Numbered from the stretch's first letter, positions 8,250 to 20,023 are shown. The stretch is DNA of 60,648 nucleotides from Gammaproteobacteria bacterium (GCA_026989495.1 JALSJE010000078.1:1-60648), one strand, 5' to 3'. Notes: generated by a model from the sequence alone, not told the origin. Program-made: numbers and translations.

Positions 8250-9074
8250 ATGAGGCAGGAGACTGCGCAGGAGGCCGCGCGGGAGGCCGATAGCCCCGCC
8301 TGGCGCTGGGACACGGCGCGCGCGGCGCTGGTGCCGGTGACGCGCCTGCGGCTGCCGCATCTCGACGACCTCGTCGGCATCGAGCGCCAGAAGGCGGAGG
8401 CGGTGCGCAACACGGCGCAGTTCGTGGCGGGCCGGCCCGCCAACAACGCGCTCCTGTGGGGCGCCCGCGGCACGGGCAAGTCCACCCTGGTGCGCGCGCT
8501 GCTCGGCCGCTTCGCCCCGCAGGGCCTGCGCATGGTGGCGGTGGACCGGCGCGGCCTGGAGGCTCTGCCGGAGATCGTGGAGACGCTGGCCGAACGCCCC
8601 GGGCGCTGGATCGTCTACTGCGACGACCTCGCCTTCGAGGCCCACGAGACCGGCTACCTCGCGCTCAAGTCCGTGCTCGAGGGCGGCTTCGTCGAGCTCC
8701 CCTCCCACGTCCTCGTCTACGCCACCTCCAACCGCCGCCACCTGCTGCCGGAGCCCGTGGCGGACACGGCGGGCGCGGCGGAGATCCACCCGGACGAGGC
8801 GGTGGATGCGCGCATCTCGCTCGCCGACCGCTTCGGCCTGTGGCTCTCCTTCCCGCCCTTCGACCAGACGCGCTACCTGGAGGCCGTGCGTCACTGGCTG
8901 GCCCGGCTGGGGGCGCCGCTCGAGCCGTGGGCGGAGATCGAGCGCGAGGCCCTGCGCTGGGCCATGGCCCGCGGCAGCCGCTCCGGACGGACGGCGTGGC
9001 AGTTCGCCCGCGACCTCGCGGGGCAGGTGGAGCCCCCTCCCCGGCCCTCCCCCGCTGAAGCAGCGGAGAGGTAA
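8250..9074 (+). CDS. DUF815 family AAA-type ATPase
   Basis: A 274-residue soluble P-loop ATPase of the DUF815 family. Walker A is GARGTGKS at residues 71-78 and the Walker B-like segment is IVYCDDLAF. A TSNRRHL sensor-type motif follows. The family function is not established; the fold is AAA+ like. The ATG at 8250 was chosen because the family-type sequence begins there and a -10-like element lies just upstream; an in-frame extension back to 7968 would translate the repeat element. It converges on msrQ with only 3 bp between the stop codons. Confidence 0.9.
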   Translation: MRQETAQEAAREADSPAWRWDTARAALVPVTRLRLPHLDDLVGIERQKAEAVRNTAQFVAGRPANNALLWGARGTGKSTLVRALLGRFAPQGLRMVAVDRRGLEALPEIVETLAERPGRWIVYCDDLAFEAHETGYLALKSVLEGGFVELPSHVLVYATSNRRHLLPEPVADTAGAAEIHPDEAVDARISLADRFGLWLSFPPFDQTRYLEAVRHWLARLGAPLEPWAEIEREALRWAMARGSRSGRTAWQFARDLAGQVEPPPRPSPAEAAER

Positions 9075-9077
9075 GGG

Positions 9078-9704
9078 CTAGCCGGCCCTTTCCGGGAGCC
9101 TCCCCGGCCCCCGGCCGGCCCGCGCCGGCGACGGCAGGCGCAGCGCCATCAGGAGGACGAAGATGGCGAGATAGGCCAGCGGGCGCGTGAGGTCGGCCTT
9201 GGGCGCCACGATCCACCACTGGTGGAGCAGCCCGAGCGCGGCCACGAGATAGACGAGCCGGTGGAGCGCCTGCCAGCGCCTGCCCAGGCGCCGCATCCAG
9301 CCGCGCGTGGAGGTCACGGCCAGCGGCACCAGCAGGAGCCAGGCGGCCAGACCCACCGCCACGAAGGGCCGCTCGGCGATGTCACGCGGGATCTCGGCCC
9401 AGATGCCGTACTGGTCGAGCCCCAGATAGACGCCGAGATGGAGCGAGGCGTGGACGAAGGCCCACAGCCCCAGCCTGCGCCGGACCGCGAGCGGCCAGCG
9501 CCAGCCCATGAGCCGGCGCAGGGGGCGCATGGCGAGCGTCGCGAGCAGCAGCCGCAGGGCCCACTCGCCGCTCTCGTCCGCCAGCGCCGCGATGGGATCG
9601 GGCTCGTAGGCGCCCGTCCACGTACGCCAGCCCATGAGCACGAGCGGCAGGGCGCCCGCCGCGAGCGCGGCCCCCCGCGCCACCCGCACGCCCACCGAAG
9701 TCAC
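9078..9704 (-). CDS. msrQ: Heme-binding membrane subunit of methionine sulfoxide reductase
   Basis: A 208-residue, multi-helix integral membrane protein of the ferric-reductase-like MsrQ (YedZ) family. It relays electrons from the quinone pool through heme to periplasmic MsrP. Conserved histidines occur in FVHASLHLGVYLG and in ALHRLVYLVAALGLLHQWW. The GTG start at 9704 is supported by GGGAGGT about 9 bases upstream. It lies 32 bp after the msrP stop in the usual PQ order. Confidence 0.93.
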   Translation of the reverse strand: MTSVGVRVARGAALAAGALPLVLMGWRTWTGAYEPDPIAALADESGEWALRLLLATLAMRPLRRLMGWRWPLAVRRRLGLWAFVHASLHLGVYLGLDQYGIWAEIPRDIAERPFVAVGLAAWLLLVPLAVTSTRGWMRRLGRRWQALHRLVYLVAALGLLHQWWIVAPKADLTRPLAYLAIFVLLMALRLPSPARAGRGPGRLPERAG

Positions 9705-9736
9705 CCTGCCCGCACCTCCCGCTGCCTGCCGCCGCC

Positions 9737-10687
9737 TCAGAAGAACCGCCGCAGGTCCATGCCCGCATAGAGATGGGCGACGGCCTCGGCGTAGCCGTTG
9801 AAGGGGAGCGTCGGGCGCCGGCGCAGCTCGCCGATGCGGCGCTCGTAGCGCTGGCTCCAGCGCGGATGCGGCACATCCGGATTGACGTTGGCGTAGAAGC
9901 CGTACTCGTGCGGAGCCGCCTGCGACCAGGTGGTGGGCGGCCGCTCGCGCACGAGGCGGATGCGCACGATGGACTTGATGCTCTTGAAGCCGTACTTCCA
10001 CGGCACCACCAGACGCAGCGGCGCACCGTTCTGGTTGGGCAGCACACGGCCATGGAGGCCCACGGCCAGTATGGTGAGCGGATGCACGGCCTCGTCCATG
10101 CGCAGCCCCTCCCGGTAGGGCCAGTCCAGGATGCGGCGGTGCTGGCCCGGCATCCGCTCCGGGTCGTGCAGCGTCTCGAAGGCGACGTAGCGCGCGGCCG
10201 AGGTGGGGCGGAAGCGCTCCAGCAGCCGCCGCAGCGGAAAGCCCACCCAGGGGATCACCATGGACCAGCCCTCCACGCAGCGCAGGCGGTAGATGCGTTC
10301 CTCGAGCGGGAAGCCGCGCAGGATGTCCTCGATGCCGATCTCGCCCGGCCGCTCGCACTCCCCTTCGACCACCACGGTCCAGGGACGCGTGCGCAGCCTG
10401 CCGGCGTAGCGGGCAGGATCCCGCTTGCCCGTCCCGAACTCGTAGAAGTTGTTGTAGCGGGTGATCTGCTCCCAGGTGTTCGGCCTCTCCCCCGGGGGCG
10501 GCGCGGGATCCGGCCGCACGTCCGGCAGGGGCGCCGTCATGGTCGCCTCCGACGCCGCACGCGCGAGCGCGGGGGCGGCCGCAAGGCCGGCGGCGACGGA
10601 CAGGAAGCGGCGCCGCGCGCGCCATAGCCCCTCGTCCGTGACCTCGCTCTCGCGCAGCGCCCAGCCAGGCCGGACACGGATCAGCAT
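9737..10687 (-). CDS. msrP: Periplasmic protein-methionine-sulfoxide reductase, molybdenum subunit
   Basis: A 316-residue molybdopterin enzyme that repairs oxidised methionines in periplasmic proteins with electrons from MsrQ. A twin-arginine signal ([12 protein letters not shown]) covers about residues 24-46, consistent with folded export. The molybdenum-ligand cysteine is in LRCVEGWSM, and [16 protein letters not shown] is the family hallmark. The upstream open frame continues far past a sensible start; the ATG at 10687 gives the normal length. Molybdenum cofactor genes (a mobA-mobB fusion and moeA) lie elsewhere in this window. Confidence 0.94.
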   Translation of the reverse strand: MLIRVRPGWALRESEVTDEGLWRARRRFLSVAAGLAAAPALARAASEATMTAPLPDVRPDPAPPPGERPNTWEQITRYNNFYEFGTGKRDPARYAGRLRTRPWTVVVEGECERPGEIGIEDILRGFPLEERIYRLRCVEGWSMVIPWVGFPLRRLLERFRPTSAARYVAFETLHDPERMPGQHRRILDWPYREGLRMDEAVHPLTILAVGLHGRVLPNQNGAPLRLVVPWKYGFKSIKSIVRIRLVRERPPTTWSQAAPHEYGFYANVNPDVPHPRWSQRYERRIGELRRRPTLPFNGYAEAVAHLYAGMDLRRFF

Positions 10688-10796
10688 GGCGGGATGCCCC
10701 CCTTGGCTCGGCGACCGGCGGTCGCATCTGTTCGACAGCGCCGGCGGTGCAGGGTCCGGCACTTCCACCGGCGGGTGCGGTGCGTAGAATAACGCG

Positions 10797-10818
10797 CCGC
10801 GGGAGGACGCTCCCGCGG
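10797..10818. other. Strong hairpin in the msrP / small-protein intergenic region
   Basis: A perfect 9-bp stem CCGCGGGAG / CTCCCGCGG with a GACG loop. It lies just downstream of a TAGAAT sequence (10785-10790) that could be a -10 box for the small gene at 10900. No T-tract follows on either strand, so a simple terminator is unlikely; it would sit in the 5' leader of the small gene. Function unknown. Confidence 0.45.
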
Positions 10819-10899
10819 GCTTAGGCCACGAAGCCGCAGCGATCCAAAGGTCTTTTCCCTGAGCGCAGCAGCATCCGCGACTGGTCCGGAGGCAGCGTG

Positions 10900-11112
10900 A
10901 TGTCCGAGCGCGAGCGCCAACCGAGCAGCGGCGGCGGCGCCGGCCCTGCCGAACGCACGGGCGGCCAGCGCCCCCCCGAGGGCGGGGAGGATGGCGGCCG
11001 CGGCCGCGCGTGGCGGGACGTGGAGCGTTACCTGGAGCGCAAGGCGCTGCGCGAGCGCCTGCGCGACATCTTCGACGAGGAGCTGCCCGACCTGGACCTG
11101 CCGGACGACTAG
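10900..11112 (+). CDS. Small acidic, charged protein of unknown function
   Basis: A 70-residue protein with a Gly/Pro-rich N-terminal half and a charged C-terminal helix ([20 protein letters not shown]) followed by an acidic tail. The C-terminal part resembles small gammaproteobacterial proteins of the PA3496 type, but that match is from memory and weak. GGAGG lies 7 bases before the ATG at 10900, which favours it over the GTG three bases earlier. Its TAG stop shares the tetramer CTAG with the stop of convergent pssA. Confidence 0.7.
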   Translation: MSERERQPSSGGGAGPAERTGGQRPPEGGEDGGRGRAWRDVERYLERKALRERLRDIFDEELPDLDLPDD

Positions 11113-11903
11113 CGCCGCCGGGGAGCGCGTCCGGCCCCGGACGGGAGGCGGGCACGGCGGCGGCGCCGGCGCTGGACCTCCACCAGGGTGAGCACCGGGC
11201 CGGAGAAGGCATAGACCAGGCCAGCGGCGAACAGCGCCTTGGGCGGATCGATGGCGCCGAAGGCCAGCACCAGCGTCAGCGCCACCACGGCCACGAAGGG
11301 AACCCGGCTGCGCAGGTCCAGCTCCTTGAAGCTGTGGTAGCGCAGGTTGGAGACCATCAGCCCGGCGGCGAGCAGCGTGAGCGCGAAGGCGGGGAAAGCG
11401 AGCCGCTCGCCCGGGAGCTCCAGCCCCACCGCCATCCACACGAAGCTCGCCACCAGTCCCGCGGCGGCGGGGCTGGGCAGCCCCTGGAAATGGCGCTTGT
11501 CGGCCACGCCGAGCTGGGTGTTGAAACGCGCGAGCCGCAGCGCGGTGCACGCCGTGTAGACGAAGGCGGCGAGCCAGCCGAGCTTGGCCCACAGCCAGCC
11601 ATAGGCCGCCAGATGCGCCAGAGCCCAATGGTAGACCACCAGCGCGGGCGCCAGCCCGAAGGCGATGACGTCGGAGAGGCTGTCGTACTGGGCGCCGAAG
11701 TCGGTCTGTGTGCCCGTCAGGCGCGCGATACGCCCGTCTAGCCCGTCGAGCACGATGGCGACGAAGAGGGCCACCGCCGCCGGCTCGTGCCGCCCGGCCA
11801 TGGCCGCGACGATGGCGTAGAAGCCCGCGAACAGCGCGCCCGTGGTGAGCAGGTTGGGCAGCAGATAGATGCCGCGCTTGCGCTGGGTGCCCTCGCCGTC
11901 CAT
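11109..11903 (-). CDS. pssA: CDP-diacylglycerol-serine O-phosphatidyltransferase
   Basis: A 264-residue membrane enzyme that makes phosphatidylserine from CDP-diacylglycerol and serine. The CDP-alcohol phosphatidyltransferase motif is complete: DGLDGRIAR followed by G and QYDSLSD with correct spacing. Several hydrophobic helices follow. The ATG at 11903 gives the family length. It lies 79 bp downstream of the psd-like gene, so phosphatidylserine synthesis and decarboxylation are linked in the ilv-psd-pssA operon. The C-terminus is Arg-rich. Confidence 0.93.
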   Translation of the reverse strand: MDGEGTQRKRGIYLLPNLLTTGALFAGFYAIVAAMAGRHEPAAVALFVAIVLDGLDGRIARLTGTQTDFGAQYDSLSDVIAFGLAPALVVYHWALAHLAAYGWLWAKLGWLAAFVYTACTALRLARFNTQLGVADKRHFQGLPSPAAAGLVASFVWMAVGLELPGERLAFPAFALTLLAAGLMVSNLRYHSFKELDLRSRVPFVAVVALTLVLAFGAIDPPKALFAAGLVYAFSGPVLTLVEVQRRRRRRARLPSGAGRAPRRR

Positions 11904-11982
11904 GCGCCCCACGTTAGCACACCCCCCCATGCCCCCGCCATCCGCGAGCGGCGGGGCGGCCGGCAAGGGCCCGCCGCTTGGC

Positions 11983-12594
11983 TCAGTCGTGCACCAGCGT
12001 CGCGAGGATGACGCTGCCGGCGCGCACATGGTCGCCGCGCGCCACCTCCAGCCGCGCGTGCCGGGGCACCCACACCTCCACCCGGCCGCCGAAGCGCACG
12101 TAGCCGCAACGCTGGCCCTGCCCGAGCCGCTCCCCCACGCCCACCTCGCACACCGGGCGCCGCCAGCGGCTCCGCTCCTCCAGCACCAGCAGCACGTCGT
12201 CACCCTCGTCGGTGCGCAGCCACACCGCAAAGCGCCGCCCGCAGCCGCCCTCGCGGCAGGGGCGCAGCCAGCGCTCGGCCACGCGTCCCTCGATGGGCGC
12301 CCGCACCACGAAGGGCCCCCACGCGCGCATCTGGATGACGATGCGCTGCGCCGCACGCTCGAGGAAAGGATCAGTGGCCTCGGGCTCGACCGCCAGCACG
12401 CACCCATCGGCGGGCGCGATCACGCCCAGAGGATGCGGTGGCACCGCACGTTCCGGGTCGCGGAACAGGAACAGCGCCAGCGCCGCCAGCGCCCACAGCG
12501 GCAGGGCCCACCATGGCGCCGGCGCCGCGAGCTGCATCCACAGGGCCACCGCCACCGGCGGCAGGGCCCATAGCAGCCCCTCGCGCAGGAGCAT
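11983..12594 (-). CDS. psd: Phosphatidylserine decarboxylase-like protein
   Basis: A 203-residue protein of the short Psd family with two N-terminal hydrophobic helices, the PADG motif (IAPADGCVLAVE) and a C-terminal RFGGRVEVWVP segment. In active family members the matching segment is FGS or LGS, and the chain self-cleaves between Gly and Ser to form the pyruvoyl cofactor. Here residue 170 is Gly (codon GGC at 12085-12087), so the canonical serine is absent. A GS pair at 193-194 lies only nine residues from the end. Neighbours ilvC and pssA support the phospholipid role, but activity is uncertain. Confidence 0.82.
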   Translation of the reverse strand: MLLREGLLWALPPVAVALWMQLAAPAPWWALPLWALAALALFLFRDPERAVPPHPLGVIAPADGCVLAVEPEATDPFLERAAQRIVIQMRAWGPFVVRAPIEGRVAERWLRPCREGGCGRRFAVWLRTDEGDDVLLVLEERSRWRRPVCEVGVGERLGQGQRCGYVRFGGRVEVWVPRHARLEVARGDHVRAGSVILATLVHD

Positions 12595-12640
12595 GCGCCG
12601 TGCCCCTCTCGTGTCCCGTCCGCCTTCCGGTCCCTGAGCC

Positions 12641-15899
<3,259 letters not shown>

Positions 15900-15936
15900 G
15901 GCTCTCCCCGGGTCCGGCGGGCCCGGCGCGCGGGTC

Positions 15937-15960
15937 AAAAAAACGCCCGTGGAACGGGCG
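15937..15960 (-). terminator. Intrinsic-terminator-like attenuator in the ilvB leader
   Basis: On the minus strand a 7-bp stem CGCCCGT / ACGGGCG (15944-15960) is followed at once by seven T residues (15943-15937). It lies between the predicted promoter and the ilvB start, inside the expected leader of about 85 nt. No leader peptide starting with ATG is visible, so if it is an attenuator it is not an obvious peptide-coding one. Confidence 0.7.
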
Positions 15961-15990
15961 GTTCGGCGCCGGCCGCTGGAGAATTTTTAG

Positions 15991-16019
15991 AACGTACTGA
16001 TATTGACGGAGCAGGTCAA
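15991..16019 (-). promoter_or_regulatory. Predicted sigma-70 promoter of ilvBNC
   Basis: On the minus strand TTGACC (16019-16014) and TACGTT (15996-15991) are spaced by 17 bp, with an AT-rich stretch around the likely start near 15984. The -35 is a 5 of 6 match and the -10 is weaker. Confidence 0.55.
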
Positions 16020-16111
16020 GATTGTGCGGGCCGGGAGTGTGGCACGCTTCCTTGCCAGCCGCGGGCGCGGGCGCCTAAAGTGGCGTCCCGAGGGCCACAG
16101 GGGACGATGCC

Positions 16112-16570
16112 ATGCACATGAAGCCGAGCCTGTCTGCCGCGCTCCTGCTCGCCGGCTGCCTGCTCACGGCCTCCGCCGCGACCGCCGAGAAGGTCTACAA
16201 GTGGGTGGACGAGCAGGGGATCACCCACTACTCCCAGACCCCGCCCCCCGGGGTGGCGGCCGAGCCGGTCGCGGTGAGCACCGGTGGGGGCGACGACGCC
16301 GCCCTCGAGCGCTACCGCAGGATCCTCTCCCCGCCCAAGGCGGAAGCCCCGGACGGCAAGGCCAAGGAAGGAGGTATCGAGCCGGCGAAGAAAGCCGAGG
16401 CGCGCGCGCGCAACTGCAAGCTGGCCCGGGAGCGGCTGGCGGTGCTCACCTCGCGCAGCCGCATCCTCATGCTCCAGCCCGACGGCACGTCCGTGCGGCT
16501 GACCGAGAAGGAACGCCAGGCTGAAATCGAGCGCATGAAGACCATCGTCGCGGCCAACTGCGAGGAATGA
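16112..16570 (+). CDS. DUF4124 domain-containing exported protein
   Basis: A 152-residue protein with an N-terminal signal and the DUF4124 hallmark EKVYKWVDEQGITHYSQTPP, a short domain common in gammaproteobacterial envelope proteins. The signal contains LLAGC, so it could be a lipoprotein; cleavage after ATA would make it soluble instead. The C-terminal half is charged and probably helical with two cysteines. Function is unknown. The ATG two codons later is an equally good start. It lies 4 bp before the tautomerase gene. Confidence 0.85.
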   Translation: MHMKPSLSAALLLAGCLLTASAATAEKVYKWVDEQGITHYSQTPPPGVAAEPVAVSTGGGDDAALERYRRILSPPKAEAPDGKAKEGGIEPAKKAEARARNCKLARERLAVLTSRSRILMLQPDGTSVRLTEKERQAEIERMKTIVAANCEE

Positions 16571-16574
16571 GCCC

Positions 16575-16919
16575 ATGCCCTACCTGATGATCCAGACCCC
16601 GGTGGAGCTCGACCCGGCCGCGCGCGGCCGCTTCCTGGCGGAGGCCTCGCGCCGGGTGGCCGAGCTCCTCGGCAAGCGCGAGCAGTATGTGATGGTGGCC
16701 TTCGAGGGCGGCGTCCCCATGCGCTTCGCGGGCTCGGACGAGCCCTGCGCCTATCTGGAGCTCAAGAGCATCGGGCTGGAGGAGTCCCAGACCGCGGCCC
16801 TCTCGGCCGGGCTGTGCGCGCTCGTGGAGACCCATCTCGGCGTGCCGCCCGCGCGCACCTACATCGAGTTCGCCTCCGCCCCGCGCAGGCTCTGGGGCTG
16901 GAACGGCGGCACCTTCTGA
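16575..16919 (+). CDS. MIF-like tautomerase family protein
   Basis: A 114-residue protein of the macrophage migration inhibitory factor / phenylpyruvate tautomerase fold. Pro1 after removal of the initiator Met (MPYLMIQT) is the catalytic base of the family. The central [17 protein letters not shown] and C-terminal [10 protein letters not shown] match the family layout, and the length is typical. The natural substrate in bacteria is unknown. It sits between two DUF4124-type genes. Confidence 0.88.
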   Translation: MPYLMIQTPVELDPAARGRFLAEASRRVAELLGKREQYVMVAFEGGVPMRFAGSDEPCAYLELKSIGLEESQTAALSAGLCALVETHLGVPPARTYIEFASAPRRLWGWNGGTF

Positions 16920-16928
16920 GCGCGGGCC

Positions 16929-17192
16929 ATGGCCAGGCGGCTCCTGGTGGCGGCCATGCTGCTCGCGGCCGCGGCCGCTGGGGCCTGGTGGCTGCTCGGC
17001 CGGCCGCGCGACCTCGCCCAGGCGGCGGCGCGGGCCGGGCTCGCTCCGGGCAGCAGCGTGGTCTACCGCTGGCGCGGGCCCGACGGCACCGTGCACGTCT
17101 CCGACCGTCCCCCGCCGCCGGGCGTCCCCTACGAGCGGCTCGAGTACCGCCACGACGTCAACGTGCTGCCGCCGCCGCGGCCGGAGCGTTGA
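16929..17192 (+). CDS. Small membrane-anchored DUF4124-like protein
   Basis: An 87-residue protein with one N-terminal transmembrane helix or uncleaved signal (about 4-23), then a short DUF4124-like domain ([20 protein letters not shown]). It resembles the second half of the protein encoded two genes upstream, so the pair may be related by duplication and divergence. Function unknown. It lies 9 bp after the tautomerase gene and is likely cotranscribed. Confidence 0.75.
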   Translation: MARRLLVAAMLLAAAAAGAWWLLGRPRDLAQAAARAGLAPGSSVVYRWRGPDGTVHVSDRPPPPGVPYERLEYRHDVNVLPPPRPER

Positions 17193-17262
17193 ATGGCATG
17201 GAGCCGGCCTGCGCGCGGCCGCGGCCGCTGCCCGTTCCCTGTACCCCCTGCCGGGGCGCGGC

Positions 17263-17268
17263 TACAAT
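17263..17268 (+). promoter_or_regulatory. -10 element of proS
   Basis: TACAAT in the context GGCTACAATGC, 21 bp before the proS ATG. The same GCTACAAT context occurs before mobA-mobB (39390) and the aspartase-like gene (23029). No convincing -35 is visible. Confidence 0.5.
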
Positions 17269-17289
17269 GCCGGCCCGGGAGAACGTTCC

Positions 17290-19014
17290 ATGCGCGTGAG
17301 CCGCTACCCGCTCTTCACCCTCAAGGAGACGCCTGCCGACGCCGAGATCGTCAGCCATCGCCTGATGCTGCGCGCGGGGCTCATCCGCAGGCTCGCCGCA
17401 GGCATCTACGACTGGCTGCCGCTGGGGCTGCGCGTGCTGCGCAAGGTCGAGACCATCGTGCGCGAGGAGATGGAGCGGGCGGGCGCGCTAGAGCTGCTGC
17501 TGCCGGCGGTGCAGCCCGCGGAGCTGTGGCAGGAGTCGGGCCGCTGGAGCGAGTACGGGCCCGAGCTGCTGCGCCTGCGCGACCGCCACGAGCGCGAGTT
17601 CTGCTTCGGACCCACCCACGAGGAGGTCATCACCGACCTCGTGCGGCGCGAGATCCGCAGCTACCGCCAGCTCCCCCTCACCTTCTACCAGATCCAGGTG
17701 AAGTTCCGCGACGAGGTGCGGCCGCGCTTCGGCGTGATGCGCGCGCGCGAGTTCCTCATGAAGGACGCCTATTCCTTCCACCTGGACGAGGCGAGCCTGC
17801 AGGCCACCTACGACGCCATGGCCGAGGCCTACGCGCGCGTCTTCACCCGCCTCGGCCTCGACTTCCGCATGGTGCGCGCCGACACCGGCGCCATCGGCGG
17901 CCGGCTCTCGCACGAGTTCCATGTGCTGGCCGACTCGGGCGAGGACGCCATCGCCTTCTCCACCGAGAGCGGTTACGCCGCCAATGTGGAGCTCGCCGAG
18001 GCCCTGCCGCCGACGGGCCCGCGTCCGGCGCCGAACGAGCCCCTGCGCGAGGTGGAGACCCCGGGCAGGCGCACCATCGAGGAGGTGGCGGCCTTCCTGG
18101 GCGTGCCTCCGGAGCGCTGCGCCAAGACACTGCTGGTGGAAGGCGCCGGAGGCGGGCCGGTGGCGCTGGTGCTGCGCGGCGACCACGAGCTCAACGCCCT
18201 CAAGGCCGAGAAGCTCCCGGAGGTGGCGAAGCCCCTGCGGATGGCAGGCCCCGAGGCCGTGCGCGCGGCCGCCGGCTGCGAGCCCGGCTACGTCGGCCCG
18301 CGCGGGCTCGCCATCCCGGTCATCGCCGACCACGCCGCCGCACACCTCGCCGACTTCGTCTGCGGCGCCAACCGCGACGGCTGGCACCTCACCGGGGTCA
18401 ACTGGGGCCGCGACCTCCCCGAGCCGCGCACCGCCGACCTGCGCAACGTGGTAGAGGGCGACCCCAGCCCCGACGGGCGAGGGGTGCTGCGCATCGCGCG
18501 CGGCATCGAGGTGGGGCACATCTTCCAGCTCGGGCGCAAGTACAGCGAGGCCATGGGCGCCACCGTGCTGGACGAGGACGGCCGGGAGGTGGTGCTGACC
18601 ATGGGCTGCTACGGCATCGGGGTCTCGCGCATCGTGGCGGCGGCCATCGAGCAGCACCACGACGAGCGCGGCATCGTCTGGCCGGAGACCATCGCCCCCT
18701 TCCACGTGGCCCTCGTCCCCATCGGCGCCCACCGCGCCCCGGCCGTGCGCGAGGCCGCCGAGCGCCTGCACGCAGACCTGGAGGCCGCAGGCATGGAGGT
18801 GCTCTACGACGACCGCGACGTGCGGCCCGGCGTCATGTTCGCCGACGCCGACCTCATCGGCATCCCGCACCGGCTCGTGGTGAGCGAGCGCGGCCTCAGG
18901 GCCGGCACCGTGGAGCACCGCGCCCGCCAGGAGACCGGGAGCCGGGACCTGCCGCTCGAGGAGGCGGTGGCATGGCTGCGCGCGCGCCTCGACGGGGCCC
19001 TCGGCGGCACCTGA
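17290..19014 (+). CDS. proS: Prolyl-tRNA synthetase
   Basis: A 574-residue class II synthetase of the bacterial (ProS type 1) form that charges tRNA-Pro. Motif 1 is near residues 55-85, motif 2 is [21 protein letters not shown]-like, and the inserted editing domain (about 225-380) separates the catalytic core from motif 3 ([17 protein letters not shown]). The C-terminal anticodon-binding domain ends at the stop. The length is normal. Its 3' end overlaps the lytic transglycosylase start. Confidence 0.97.
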   Translation: MRVSRYPLFTLKETPADAEIVSHRLMLRAGLIRRLAAGIYDWLPLGLRVLRKVETIVREEMERAGALELLLPAVQPAELWQESGRWSEYGPELLRLRDRHEREFCFGPTHEEVITDLVRREIRSYRQLPLTFYQIQVKFRDEVRPRFGVMRAREFLMKDAYSFHLDEASLQATYDAMAEAYARVFTRLGLDFRMVRADTGAIGGRLSHEFHVLADSGEDAIAFSTESGYAANVELAEALPPTGPRPAPNEPLREVETPGRRTIEEVAAFLGVPPERCAKTLLVEGAGGGPVALVLRGDHELNALKAEKLPEVAKPLRMAGPEAVRAAAGCEPGYVGPRGLAIPVIADHAAAHLADFVCGANRDGWHLTGVNWGRDLPEPRTADLRNVVEGDPSPDGRGVLRIARGIEVGHIFQLGRKYSEAMGATVLDEDGREVVLTMGCYGIGVSRIVAAAIEQHHDERGIVWPETIAPFHVALVPIGAHRAPAVREAAERLHADLEAAGMEVLYDDRDVRPGVMFADADLIGIPHRLVVSERGLRAGTVEHRARQETGSRDLPLEEAVAWLRARLDGALGGT

Positions 19015-19706
19015 AACCGGCGCGGCTGCTCGCCGCTCTCGTGCTCGCCGCGGCAGCGGGCGGCGCCGTGGGCGCGGGCGCGGAGCGCAGCGAAGCGGAG
19101 ATGCGGCCCGTCGGCGCGCGCCCGCAGGCGGGGGCGCCGGGCCTTGCCACCGCAGCCGGACCCCACGTCAGGAGGCGCAACCGCGCCCCGGCACCCTCCC
19201 AGGGCCAGGCGCCCGACCCGAAGCTGCGGGCGCTGCTCAAGGCCGCCATCGAGGCCGCCGACAGCTTCCAGGACCGCTTCGAGGCCGAGGTCTGGCTCAT
19301 GGACATGTCGCGGCGGCTCGCGCGCTTCTTGCCGGACCCCCGCGAGCGCCTGGACCTGCTGCGGCTGGTGCACCGGGAGGCCACGCGCGCGGGCCTGCCG
19401 CCGGAGCTCGTGCTCGCGGTGATCGAGGTCGAGAGCCGCTTCGACCGCTTCGCCATCTCCCCCGCCGGCGCCCAGGGCCTGATGCAGGTGATGCCCTTCT
19501 GGCTGCGGGAGATCGGCCATCCCGAGGACAACCTGTTCCATCCCCGGACCAACCTGCGCCTCGGCTGCACCATCCTCCGCTACTACCTGGACCTGGAGAA
19601 CGGCGACCTGGCGCGGGCGCTCGCGCGCTACAACGGCAGCCTCGGCCGGCGCGAGTACCCCGACCGCGTGCTGCGGGCCCTCAGCGAGCGCTGGTATCGC
19701 CAGTGA
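18972..19706 (+). CDS. Exported lytic murein transglycosylase (SLT domain)
   Basis: A 244-residue protein with an Arg-rich N-region, a hydrophobic signal segment and a C-terminal SLT domain. The catalytic Glu is in [20 protein letters not shown], followed by GLMQVMP and the ARYNGS motif. It would cleave peptidoglycan glycan strands with anhydro-muramyl product formation. The ATG at 18972 lies inside the end of proS (43-bp overlap); a proS-lytic transglycosylase order is known in other gammaproteobacteria. A later start is possible but would shorten the signal. Confidence 0.88.
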   Translation: MAARAPRRGPRRHLKPARLLAALVLAAAAGGAVGAGAERSEAEMRPVGARPQAGAPGLATAAGPHVRRRNRAPAPSQGQAPDPKLRALLKAAIEAADSFQDRFEAEVWLMDMSRRLARFLPDPRERLDLLRLVHREATRAGLPPELVLAVIEVESRFDRFAISPAGAQGLMQVMPFWLREIGHPEDNLFHPRTNLRLGCTILRYYLDLENGDLARALARYNGSLGRREYPDRVLRALSERWYRQ

Positions 19707-19775
19707 CCGGCAAGGCCGCCGTCGCTCGGGCCGGATGTCCGGCGACGCTGTTGCGCCTCCTCCGGCCCATCCCCC

Positions 19776-19800
19776 GTGGGGCCGGCTTCCAGCCGGCCCA
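19776..19800. repeat. REP-like palindrome (GTGG type)
   Basis: Identical in its core to 7855-7878: GTGG, then GGGCCGGCT / AGCCGGCCC with loop TCC. Confidence 0.75.
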
Positions 19801-19820
19801 AGGCGCTTTCCCTCCATGGC

Positions 19821-19868
19821 GTGGGGCCGGCTTCCAGCCGGCCCGGCGCGGCTGGAAGCCGCGCCTAC
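19821..19868. repeat. Paired REP-like palindromes (BIME-like)
   Basis: A GTGG-type unit (19821-19844) abuts a reverse GTAG-type unit (19845-19868, GGCGCGGCT / AAGCCGCGCC ending CTAC). This is the same head-to-head pair as at 8106-8155, which supports mobilisation or amplification of the pair as one unit. Confidence 0.75.
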
Positions 19869-19884
19869 GGCGGGAAGACGAAAA

Positions 19885-19939
19885 CGCGGCTGGAAGCCGC
19901 GCCTGCGGAGGGGAGACGGAAACGCGGCTGGAAGCCGCG
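19885..19939. repeat. Two tandem GTAG-type palindromes
   Basis: The core CGCGGCTGGAAGCCGCG occurs at 19885-19901 and again at 19923-19939, separated by about 21 bp of similar sequence (each preceded by GA-rich GGGAAGACGAAAA or GGGAGACGGAAA). With 19845-19868 this makes three units with a period of about 39 bp. Confidence 0.7.
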
Positions 19940-20023
19940 TCTGAGGATGGATTGGGCCGGGAACGGGCTGGAAGCGGCGCGTGGCGCCGAGGCCTGCGCG
20001 TCCACGGTCCGTTCGACAGCGGA

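Larger units (their letters stand above)
19707..20023. other. Intergenic region filled with REP-like palindromes
   Basis: A 317-bp gap between two convergent transcription units (lytic transglycosylase on plus, acylphosphatase on minus). No coding sequence is seen. It contains five REP-like palindromes; the remainder shows no recognisable signal. Confidence 0.8.

Noticed and set aside
10797-10818. An intrinsic terminator
   Set aside because: The stem is strong but no T-tract follows on either strand, and it lies between divergent genes where a terminator is not expected.
17193-18971. A long open frame running into the lytic transglycosylase gene
   Set aside because: This upstream part lies out of frame over proS and gives low-complexity Arg/Pro sequence. 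Only the part from 18972 has a signal peptide and an SLT domain.
19776-19939. Possible CRISPR-like repeats
   Set aside because: The units are palindromes of two types with irregular spacing and similar, not unique, spacers. No cas genes are present. They fit REP/BIME elements.
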